DNA of 64,000 bases from Dyella_D sp052115385 (GTDB lineage: Bacteria > Pseudomonadota > Gammaproteobacteria > Xanthomonadales > Rhodanobacteraceae): the NCBI RefSeq assembly GCF_052115385.1, contig NZ_JBFRGP010000018.1:4666-68665 (forward strand), given 5' to 3'. Every line of letters begins with the position of its first letter. Position 1 is the stretch's first letter. The notes beneath the pieces were generated by a model. It was given only the letters and a program-made list of their open reading frames with translations. It had not been told where the DNA came from and did not search any database. Positions 8,905 to 15,984 of this stretch are shown piece after piece. The translations under genes were made by a program, and so were the position numbers.

Positions 8905-10317
8905 ATGACTACCCAAACGCTCGACCTACCGCTTCAACTCCAGCGCATGCGCGACGCCCATGCACGCGAGCCCGCGCCGGCATGGTCCGAGCGCGCGGCG
9001 CGGCTGCGCGCCTTGAGCGAGCTGATTACCCAGCACCGCGGCGATATCGCCGAGGCCATCCACCAGGACTTCGGTGGACGGCCGGCGCAGGAAACCGATC
9101 TGCTGGAAGTGTTTCCCAGTCTTTCGGCGATTCGCCATGCGCTCGCTCACGGGCGGCGCTGGATGAAGCCGCGGCGCAGCTGGCCGGGGCTGCTGTTCCT
9201 GCCCGCGCGCAACGAAGTCCGGCCGCAGCCACTGGGTGTGGTGGGCATTATCGTGCCTTGGAATTATCCGCTGTATCTCGCTGCGGGCCCGCTGGTGGAT
9301 GCGCTGGTCGCGGGTAATCGGGTGATGGTGAAGATGAGCGAGTACACGCCGCATTTCTCGGCGTTGTTCGCGCAATTGGCGGCGCGCTATTTCAAGCCGG
9401 AGGAAGTGTGCGTGGTGACCGGCGATGCCGATGTCGCGCAAGCTTTCTCCGCGCTGCCGTTCGACCATCTGTTGTTTACCGGCTCCACCGCCGTGGGCCG
9501 GCATGTGATGCGCGCCGCTTCTGCCAATCTCACGCCGGTGACCTTGGAGCTGGGCGGCAAGTCGCCCGCCATCGTTGGACCGGGCGCGCGCTTCGGCAAT
9601 GCGGTGGAGCGCATCCTGGTCGGCAAGCTGTTCAATGCGGGGCAGACCTGTATTGCGCCGGATTATGTATTGCTGCCGCGGGCACAGGTGGGCGAGTTCG
9701 TCACCGCGGCGCGTGAAATTGCCGCGCGGCTGTATCCGCAGCCGGTGCGCAACGAGCAGTACGCCAGCATTATCTCGGAACGCCAATACCAGCGCCTCGC
9801 GGCACTGCGCGATGACGCGAAGCGCGACGGCGCCACCGTGACGCCGCTCGGCGACGGTGGCGACGACATCTCACGGCGACGCATGACACCCGCGCTGCTC
9901 ACCGGCGTGAGCGACAGCATGACGGTGATGCAGGAAGAAATCTTCGGCCCGCTGCTGCCCCTGGTGCCCTACGACGATATCGAACAGGCCATCGCCTACG
10001 TCGCCGCGCATCCGCACCCGCTGGCGCTGTATCTGTTCGAGGAAGACGGCGCCCTGGTCGACCGCGTACTCGCGCGCACCACCGCCGGCGGCGTCACCAT
10101 CAACGACACGCTTTATCACATCGCCCAACACGACTTGCCGTTCGGCGGCGTGGGCCCGTCCGGCAGCGGCGGTTATCACGGCGAGGCCGGATTCCGCACG
10201 TTCTCGCATCTGAAGTCGGTGTTCCGGCAGGCGCGGGTCAATGGCGCGGGGCTGCTCAATCCGCCGTATGGGGAGCGCTTCCGGAAGATGCTGGGCATCA
10301 TGCTCAAGCGGGGCTGA
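8905..10317 (+). CDS. Coniferyl-aldehyde dehydrogenase-type aldehyde dehydrogenase
   Basis: 470 residues, short for the superfamily and typical of the coniferyl aldehyde / fatty aldehyde dehydrogenase branch. It has VPWNYPL (cofactor region), LELGGKSP with the general base Glu215, and NAGQTC with the nucleophile Cys249. It oxidises an aldehyde to the acid with NAD(P)+ in the cytoplasm. The start is 3 bases after the TonB receptor stop, indicating translational coupling. Because the upstream genes are an importer and a periplasmic cytochrome, it probably handles an aldehyde produced in the same pathway. The substrate is not determined by sequence. Confidence 0.9.
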   Translation: MTTQTLDLPLQLQRMRDAHAREPAPAWSERAARLRALSELITQHRGDIAEAIHQDFGGRPAQETDLLEVFPSLSAIRHALAHGRRWMKPRRSWPGLLFLPARNEVRPQPLGVVGIIVPWNYPLYLAAGPLVDALVAGNRVMVKMSEYTPHFSALFAQLAARYFKPEEVCVVTGDADVAQAFSALPFDHLLFTGSTAVGRHVMRAASANLTPVTLELGGKSPAIVGPGARFGNAVERILVGKLFNAGQTCIAPDYVLLPRAQVGEFVTAAREIAARLYPQPVRNEQYASIISERQYQRLAALRDDAKRDGATVTPLGDGGDDISRRRMTPALLTGVSDSMTVMQEEIFGPLLPLVPYDDIEQAIAYVAAHPHPLALYLFEEDGALVDRVLARTTAGGVTINDTLYHIAQHDLPFGGVGPSGSGGYHGEAGFRTFSHLKSVFRQARVNGAGLLNPPYGERFRKMLGIMLKRG

Positions 10318-10444
10318 TGCCGCTCAAGTTTGCGAACCTGGGTGAGTTCGATAGCCAGGCGGCCACACCCATCAAGCACGGACCGATGACCTCGATGGAC
10401 TTTGCCTCATGGCCGGACACACTTGCGCGCCGCCTGGAATTGCG

Positions 10445-10460
10445 TATGATGACCGTCATA
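10445..10460. promoter_or_regulatory. Putative TetR operator overlapping -10 box and tetR start
   Basis: TATGATGACCGTCATA is an imperfect dyad (TATGA-N6-TCATA). Its first six bases are also a good -10 box with TTGCGC at 10423-10428 sixteen bases upstream, and its last base is the A of the tetR ATG. The predicted transcription start falls at or just before the ATG, so the mRNA may be leaderless. A similar 16-mer occurs upstream of the SDR gene at 11071, supporting shared control. Confidence 0.6.
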
Positions 10461-11041
10461 TGAAAAGGTCGAGCGCCACCCCGAAGGAAATTACGCACGA
10501 ACGCATCGTCGAAACGGCGGCGCGCGCGATCAGGCGTAGCGGATATCACGGGACCAGTGTCGCTGACATCATGAAAGAGGCCGGCCTCACCCACGGAGGC
10601 TTCTACGCTCACTTCGCTTCGCGCGAGGCGATGCTGGCCGAGGCAGCCGACCGCGCCGGCGCAGAGGCTGTCGATGCCTCGTTGCGCATCGCCGCCGAGG
10701 CGCCGCCGGAGCAGGCGTTTCAATGGCTGGCAGCGGCCTATTTGTCGGATGAGCACCTGCAGAATCCGGAACAGGGGTGTCCGATCGCGGCGCTGGGTTC
10801 AGAGATGCCACGCCAGGCCCCGGAGGTACGCCGAGCGGCGACGCGACGCATCAAAGAGATGATTGATGTGTTTGCACGGCAGTCCCCTGACTGGGGGCAG
10901 CCTGGTGCACATGATCGCGCGCTCGTTGCGGTGTCGACGATGGTTGGCGCGTTGTTACTGGCGAGGGCAGTCGACGAACCCAAGCTTTCCGAAGCTCTGC
11001 GAGGCGCGGTGTTGAAGCACGTTGCTCCCGCTGGCGACTGA
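10460..11041 (+). CDS. TetR/AcrR-family transcriptional regulator
   Basis: 193 residues. The N-terminal helix-turn-helix spans roughly residues 12-58 (GYHGTSVADIMKEAGLTHGGFYAHF), and the C-terminal ligand-binding domain resembles the group with GCPIAALGSEM. It probably represses itself and the downstream SDR and oxidoreductase genes. No Shine-Dalgarno is seen before the ATG at 10460 because a -10 box and dyad occupy that space, so a leaderless transcript is likely. A longer frame from 10409 would run through the promoter and is rejected. The effector is unknown; electrophiles or quinones would fit the neighbouring reductases. Confidence 0.88.
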   Translation: MKRSSATPKEITHERIVETAARAIRRSGYHGTSVADIMKEAGLTHGGFYAHFASREAMLAEAADRAGAEAVDASLRIAAEAPPEQAFQWLAAAYLSDEHLQNPEQGCPIAALGSEMPRQAPEVRRAATRRIKEMIDVFARQSPDWGQPGAHDRALVAVSTMVGALLLARAVDEPKLSEALRGAVLKHVAPAGD

Positions 11042-11070
11042 GTGGATGCGGTCCTTTTTTTGGATACACA

Positions 11071-11086
11071 TATGATAATCATCATA
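11071..11086. promoter_or_regulatory. Second putative TetR operator, upstream of SDR
   Basis: TATGATAATCATCATA is a near-perfect dyad (TATGAT-N4-ATCATA) located 102 bases before the SDR start. It matches the tetR-proximal site at both ends over a 16-bp frame. A TTGGAT at 11060-11065 could be a -35 box with the dyad lying in the spacer, as expected for a repressor site. Confidence 0.55.
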
Positions 11087-11187
11087 TACGGATCCGGGGC
11101 CAAACGACGGCATCCGCAGCGGCCGCCAGTGCTTCACCCAAATCGCTATCCACTTCAGATCCATCCCTACTTTTCAAAGGCAAGCGC

Positions 11188-12000
11188 ATGAAGCTCAAGC
11201 AATCCATCGCACTCGTTACCGGGGCCTCCTCGGGCATCGGCCAGGTAACGGCGGAGAAGCTCACCATGGCGGGCTACAAGGTCTACGGCACCAGCCGGCG
11301 TGGCGCGCAGCTCGATCAACGGGCGTTCGAGATGCTCACCCTCGACGTGACCAGCGATGCCTCGGCCCGAGAGGTGGTCAGCGAACTGATCCGACGCGAG
11401 GGTCGCCTCGACCTGCTGGTCAATAACGCAGGCTTCGGTATTGCTCCGGCTGCCGCGGAAGAAAGCTCGCTCAGCCAGGCCCAGGCGATTTTCGATACCA
11501 ACTTCTTCGGGATCGTCCGCATGACGCAGGCCGTCGTTCCGCAGATGCGCCAGCAGCGCAGCGGACGCATCATCAACATCGGCTCGGTGCTCGGCTTCCT
11601 GCCCATGCCTTATATGGCTTTGTATTCCGCCACCAAGCACGCCGTCGCCGGTTATTCGGAAGCGCTCGATCATGAATTGCGCACGATGGGCATCCGTGTC
11701 TCCGTCGTCGAACCCGCCTATATCAACACGCCGTTCGATGCGAACTTGATGCAGCCCGATGCCCCGCTTGAGCTGTACCGCGATATTCGCGCGGGCGTGG
11801 AGCGGCGAGTGAAAGAGGTGCTGCAGGGAGCGGATGGCCCTGAAGTGGTGGCCGACATGGTGGTGGCGGCAGCCATGGCAGATCGCCCGAAGATCCGCTA
11901 CACGCCCGGGCTGGCCAACCGCATGCGACTTCTGCGCAGGTTTGCGCCCGCTGGCGTGCTGGACGCAGGGGTTCGAAAAGACCTGAGGCTGGAAGCGTAG
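11188..12000 (+). CDS. Short-chain dehydrogenase/reductase (SDR)
   Basis: 270 residues, a classical SDR. The cofactor motif TGASSGIG is at residues 11-18, NNAG follows, and the catalytic Ser133, Tyr146 and Lys150 sit in IGSVLG and YSATKHA. The basic residues in GTSRRG after the second strand suggest NADP(H) preference. It reduces or oxidises a carbonyl/alcohol in the cytoplasm; the substrate is unknown. It lies downstream of the TetR gene with a shared operator motif and 122 bases before a second oxidoreductase, so the three form one likely regulon. Confidence 0.88.
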   Translation: MKLKQSIALVTGASSGIGQVTAEKLTMAGYKVYGTSRRGAQLDQRAFEMLTLDVTSDASAREVVSELIRREGRLDLLVNNAGFGIAPAAAEESSLSQAQAIFDTNFFGIVRMTQAVVPQMRQQRSGRIINIGSVLGFLPMPYMALYSATKHAVAGYSEALDHELRTMGIRVSVVEPAYINTPFDANLMQPDAPLELYRDIRAGVERRVKEVLQGADGPEVVADMVVAAAMADRPKIRYTPGLANRMRLLRRFAPAGVLDAGVRKDLRLEA

Positions 12001-12122
12001 GCCGCGCTACCGCCGCGCCTGAATTCATCGATGACATGGAACTGATGCATACGACCATGGCATTCAAGCGATTTATCTAAACGCGCTCCCTTGCCCGATA
12101 CATCTACCAGAGAAAGCACAGC

Positions 12123-13124
12123 ATGAAAGCCTTCGTCATTAATCGATACAGCAAGAAAGAGCCGATGCGGCTCGATGACGTTCCAGAGCCCAAGCTGCGG
12201 GACGATCAGGTACTGATCGAGGTTCATGCCGCAGGCATCAACCTGCTCGATTCCAAGATCAAAAGCGGCGAGTTCAAACTGATCTTGCCGTATGCCATGC
12301 CACTGATCCTGGGTCATGACGTCGCTGGCGTCGTAACGCGCATTGGCTCGCGCGTCCGACAATTCAACGTGGGCGACGAAGTCTACGCGCGGCCGGCGGA
12401 TCATCGCATTGGCAGCTTTGCGCAGTTCATTGCGGTGAATGAGGGCGATATCGCGCTGAAGCCTAAGAACATCAGCATGGAAGAAGCGGCCTCGATTCCA
12501 CTGGTCGGCTTGACTGCCTGGCAGGCCCTGGTCGAGCGGGCGCATCTGAACAAGGGCGACCGGGTCTTCATCCAGGCAGGATCGGGCGGCGTCGGCACCT
12601 TCGCCATCCAGTTGGCCAAGCATATCGGGGCCACGGTAGCCACCACCACCAGTGGCGCCAACGCCAGCCTGGTAAAGAGTCTCGGTGCGGACACGGTCAT
12701 CGACTACAAGAAAGACGACTTCGAGAAGATGCTGCAGAACTACGATGTCGTGCTGAATAGCCAGAATGCCGAGGCGTTGAAGAAGTCCTTGCTCGTGCTG
12801 AAGCCTGGTGGATCCCTTATTTCGATTTCCGGCCCGCCCGATCCGGCATTCGCCCAGGCGATCGGTGCGCCAGCATTCGTGCGCTTCATCGTCCGCCTGC
12901 TTTCTGCCGGCATCCGCAGGAAAGCCTCAGCCCGCGGCCTGAACTACTCGTTCCTGTTCATGCGGGCCGAGGGGCAGCAGTTGAGAGAGATCACGCGACT
13001 CATCGAGGCCGGAGCCATCCGCCCCGTGGTGGACCGTGTGTTTGCCTTCGAATCGACCAACGAGGCGCTGGCCTATGTCGAATCGGGCCGCGCCAAAGGC
13101 AAGGTCGTCGTCAAGGTCAAGTAA
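12123..13124 (+). CDS. NADP-dependent zinc-free medium-chain oxidoreductase (quinone oxidoreductase-like)
   Basis: 333 residues. A GroES-like N-terminal fold with GHDVAGVV is followed by a Rossmann domain with GSGGVGTFAIQLAKHIGA. The zinc-ligand cysteines of alcohol dehydrogenases are absent, placing it with the zeta-crystallin/quinone oxidoreductase branch (MDR superfamily, Zta1/QOR-like). It likely reduces quinones or alpha,beta-unsaturated carbonyls with NADPH. AGAGAAAG precedes the ATG. It follows the SDR and is probably co-regulated by the TetR protein. Confidence 0.88.
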   Translation: MKAFVINRYSKKEPMRLDDVPEPKLRDDQVLIEVHAAGINLLDSKIKSGEFKLILPYAMPLILGHDVAGVVTRIGSRVRQFNVGDEVYARPADHRIGSFAQFIAVNEGDIALKPKNISMEEAASIPLVGLTAWQALVERAHLNKGDRVFIQAGSGGVGTFAIQLAKHIGATVATTTSGANASLVKSLGADTVIDYKKDDFEKMLQNYDVVLNSQNAEALKKSLLVLKPGGSLISISGPPDPAFAQAIGAPAFVRFIVRLLSAGIRRKASARGLNYSFLFMRAEGQQLREITRLIEAGAIRPVVDRVFAFESTNEALAYVESGRAKGKVVVKVK

Positions 13125-13208
13125 GCGCCGTTCTTCTTGCTGATGCTCGCCATCATGCTTAAGCGGGGCGGAGAGGCGGGCTCTAGGAATCGTCGGAATC
13201 CAACCTGC

Positions 13209-13232
13209 GCTTTCGCCTTTTAAGGCGAAAGC
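13209..13232. other. Perfect 9-bp stem hairpin
   Basis: GCTTTCGCC and GGCGAAAGC flank a TTTTAA loop. It lies 84 bases after the oxidoreductase stop. Only TTATT follows the stem, so as a terminator it would be weak. It could end the TetR-regulon transcript or be a protein-binding dyad upstream of the 13312 gene. Confidence 0.45.
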
Positions 13233-13311
13233 TTATTGAGTACGAAAGCACCTGTTCGGAGTATCCAAAGCCCGTCACCCGGCCTTACTTCGAAAAGGAG
13301 CTCGTCGACTC

Positions 13312-13836
13312 ATGCCACCGCGCAGGCTTCTCCTCTCTTTGCTCATGCTGTTATGCGTGCTTCCACTGCATGCTCTCGATGCCCAGTCGGATCTCGAGGT
13401 CCGGCTGAGCAGCCCTGATTCGTTGACCGCCAGAGAATCGGGCAAGGTGATCGTGTCGATTACCAACCGGAGCTCGCGAGTCCTGCTTCTGCCGAGGCTC
13501 AGGACGCCGTTGTTCAATCCGGACGATCATCTGATGAACAACCTCATCGACCTGCGCGACGCCGCTGGCAAGCCACCGAAGTTCATCGGTCGCTTCGTCA
13601 CGATTTCCTTCGAAGCCAAGGACTATTTCTACGTCGCGATCCAGCCGGGGCAAACGCTGGGAAAAGAAATCGATCTTGCCCAGGACTACGACCTGCGCGC
13701 CGGCGGCCTGTTCCGGGTCAGTTACGTACAGGATTACGGCGAGACGGATCTTTACCAGTCCGATAATTACGCAGCGTACAAATCTGCAAGTAACGAACTG
13801 ACCATCTTCGTCAGCACCACGCTTCTGCACACATAA
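13312..13836 (+). CDS. Small secreted protein with an Ig-like/M35-propeptide-like domain
   Basis: 174 residues with a clear signal peptide (cut near LHALDAQS). A strong AAGGAG lies upstream of the ATG. The mature part is all-beta: DLEVRLSSPDSL, VIVSITNRSS, LPRLRTPLFNPDD, YFYVAIQPGQTL, DLAQDYDLRAGGLFRVSY. This pattern resembles the N-terminal domain found before the catalytic part of M35 (deuterolysin-type) metallopeptidases, but no HExxH catalytic domain follows; the gene ends at a terminator. It may be a stand-alone inhibitor or chaperone-like relative, or a remnant. The similarity is a family-level impression, not a search result. Confidence 0.7.
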   Translation: MPPRRLLLSLLMLLCVLPLHALDAQSDLEVRLSSPDSLTARESGKVIVSITNRSSRVLLLPRLRTPLFNPDDHLMNNLIDLRDAAGKPPKFIGRFVTISFEAKDYFYVAIQPGQTLGKEIDLAQDYDLRAGGLFRVSYVQDYGETDLYQSDNYAAYKSASNELTIFVSTTLLHT

Positions 13837-13840
13837 AAAA

Positions 13841-13864
13841 ACCTCCCCGCTCACACGGGGAGGT
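13841..13864. terminator. Bidirectional intrinsic terminator
   Basis: ACCTCCCCG-CTCACA-CGGGGAGGT is a perfect 9-bp stem with an A-run before it and a T-run after it. It terminates the + strand gene ending at 13836 and the - strand fadL gene ending at 13891. Confidence 0.92.
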
Positions 13865-13890
13865 TTTTGTTTTACCTGGTACTTCGACGC

Positions 13891-15330
13891 TTAGAACTTG
13901 TACTGCGCCGAGACGCTCAGCAGGTTGCCGTAGTCGTCGGAGCTGCCCGTCAGCACGTCGTTGGTCGCGCTGACCGCGCCATTCATATGCGCGCTGTTGA
14001 GGAAGATGTGCGAGTACGAGGCATTGAGCTCGAAGTGCTCGCTGGCCTTGTAGCCCACGCCGAACGAAACGAACTTGCGGGTCGAGTCCGGCACGCGCGG
14101 GCTGCGGGTGGCGGCGTAGGTCGGCGTGGTGTCGACGGCGACGCCGGCACGCAGGGTGACCTTCTCGTTGAGGTAGTAGTCGCCACCGACGGCGGCGAAC
14201 CAGGTGTTGCGCCAGTTGTACTGCTCGACGCTCGGCGGCTGCGCCGGGTTGCCGTAGTTGACGCGCAGTTCCTTGAACACGTCCCACTTGGTCCAGGCCA
14301 GGTCGAAGCCGATACCGAACTTCTCGTCCTGGTGCCAGACGCTGGCGGTGGCAGTGGCGGGGGTGGTGAAGTCCGCGGTGCCGCTGGTGTGGGTGAACGG
14401 CACGCCGCCGGCGCCGGCCAGCAGCGCGGCCACGGTCGGGTTGGCCAGCAGGGCCTGCACGTTGGTCGGGACGGTGAAGTTGCCCGTGCCTTCCAGCTTG
14501 TGGTCGATCTTGGCGCGGTAGTTGAAGGCGATGCGGTCGTTCGGGGTCAGCTTCCAGTAGCCGCCCAGCTGCCAGCCGTAGCCCCAGTCGTCGCCCTTGA
14601 TGCGGGCCAGGCCGTCGCTGCCCGGCGGCACCACCACGCTGACCTGCTGGCCGAGCGCCTGCGCCTGGGCCGGGGTGATCTTGCCGGCCATGGCGGCCTG
14701 CTGCACCAGGCCAAGGCCCACGCTGTTGAAGTTGATCGCGCTGGTCAGCTCGGCGCTGGTGCGCTGTGCGATGGCGCTGACACCCACGGTGAAGGTGTCG
14801 GTCACGTCGAACGAGGCGGACAGCGTGCCGTCCAGCGACTCGAACTTGGACTTGATGCCGTTGTAGCGGCCGACCCAGTTGCGGTCGTATTCGGTAAGGA
14901 AGCCGAACGGCACGGAGAAGCCGGCGCCGATATGCACGCGGTCGCTGACCTGAGTGGCGAAGAACAGCGCCGGAACCGGCATGGTGGTGCCGGCGTCGCC
15001 GCCGTTGCCGCCGCCGATCGGGCGGCCCAGCGCGTCGTGGGCGCTGCCGCTGAACTTGGTGCCGAAGTTGATGGCGGTGACGTCAGCCTGGAAATAGGTG
15101 CCCTTCAGGTCGGTCATCGCGGCGGGATTGTTGACCACCACCGAGACGTCGCCGCCGGCAGTCGCCGAACCGGCGTAGGCGCGACCCATGGACTTGGCGC
15201 TGTTTTCCTTGAGCTGGAAGGCGCTGGCCTCGGCGCGCTGCGGCGCGACCAGGGCGCCGGCTACGGCCAGGCTCAGGGCGGCAAAGGCGAGCGGGCGAGC
15301 CGCACGCTTAAAGAAAAGAGAATTCGGCAT
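13891..15330 (-). CDS. fadL: Outer-membrane transport protein, FadL/OmpP1/TodX family
   Basis: 479 residues. The signal peptide is cut before SAFQLKENSAKSMGRAYAG, the typical FadL mature N-terminus that plugs the barrel. NNPAAM (the NPA motif) follows, then amphipathic strands ending in the C-terminal aromatic SVSAQYKF. FadL proteins let long-chain fatty acids or other hydrophobic compounds cross the outer membrane by lateral diffusion. An AGGAGC site precedes the ATG. It stands alone, ending at a shared terminator, so substrate assignment (fatty acid versus aromatic hydrocarbon) rests on the family only. Confidence 0.92.
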   Translation of the reverse strand: MPNSLFFKRAARPLAFAALSLAVAGALVAPQRAEASAFQLKENSAKSMGRAYAGSATAGGDVSVVVNNPAAMTDLKGTYFQADVTAINFGTKFSGSAHDALGRPIGGGNGGDAGTTMPVPALFFATQVSDRVHIGAGFSVPFGFLTEYDRNWVGRYNGIKSKFESLDGTLSASFDVTDTFTVGVSAIAQRTSAELTSAINFNSVGLGLVQQAAMAGKITPAQAQALGQQVSVVVPPGSDGLARIKGDDWGYGWQLGGYWKLTPNDRIAFNYRAKIDHKLEGTGNFTVPTNVQALLANPTVAALLAGAGGVPFTHTSGTADFTTPATATASVWHQDEKFGIGFDLAWTKWDVFKELRVNYGNPAQPPSVEQYNWRNTWFAAVGGDYYLNEKVTLRAGVAVDTTPTYAATRSPRVPDSTRKFVSFGVGYKASEHFELNASYSHIFLNSAHMNGAVSATNDVLTGSSDDYGNLLSVSAQYKF

Positions 15331-15624
15331 CGGAAGCTCCTGCTTATCGTTAGTCCGGTTCGGGGCACACAGTAAGGGGCTGACCGGTAAGAAAATTCAT
15401 ACGCGCGTTTGACATCCCCGGGCGGCACTGTGCCGTCTTAACGAAAGTCTTGCAAGTGCGGTCGCAGCAATGGATGGATCAGCGGTCAATCGCGACTGTT
15501 CGGCCATGTATTGCCGGAGATCGTCGCTGTCCGCGTTGACCATCGCGGCCAAGGCGCGGACCATGTCAGGTCGTCAATTCCGTGCCGCGCGACCACCACG
15601 CGCCGCCGCTTCCGGGGCACTTCT
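15331..15624. promoter_or_regulatory. Divergent intergenic region, fadL / ycgL
   Basis: The region should contain the fadL promoter (- strand) and the ycgL promoter (+ strand). TTGACA occurs at about 15409 on the + strand without a clear -10 partner. Overlapping frames at 15470-15600 lack protein-like composition, and I see no gene there. Confidence 0.35.
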
Positions 15625-15915
15625 ATGCATTGTTTCGTCTACGCCAGCCTGCGCAAGGCCGATACCTATGTCTGGCTCGCCCGCCACGACGACTTCAGCG
15701 TGCTGCCGGAGTCGCTGGCGCCGATGCTCGGCGACCTGCGCTTCGTGCTCGAAGTGGAACTCGATCAACAGCGCAAGCTGCCCAAGGAAGATGCCGCCGC
15801 CGTGCTCGCCAACCTGCAGAGCCAGGGCTGGCATCTGCAGCTGCCGCCGGCAAACACCATCACGACGCCACAGCCGGTGCTTAAAGATGCGCTGCTGGAC
15901 GAGCAGAACGAATGA
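15625..15915 (+). CDS. ycgL: YcgL domain protein
   Basis: 96 residues, the usual length for YcgL (DUF709). It begins MHCFVYASLRKADTYVWL and contains the family pattern FSVLPESLAPMLG and the C-terminal GWHLQLPP. These are small cytoplasmic alpha/beta proteins of Gammaproteobacteria with no assigned biochemical role. Longer upstream frames from 15511 add Arg-rich sequence unlike the family, so 15625 is preferred. The ankyrin gene starts 69 bases downstream. Confidence 0.88.
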   Translation: MHCFVYASLRKADTYVWLARHDDFSVLPESLAPMLGDLRFVLEVELDQQRKLPKEDAAAVLANLQSQGWHLQLPPANTITTPQPVLKDALLDEQNE

Positions 15916-15984
15916 ACGCGTACGCCATCAGCGTTAACGCCTGATTACCTTCTCTCATTCAGTCGATTCCTATACTTCGCGCCT

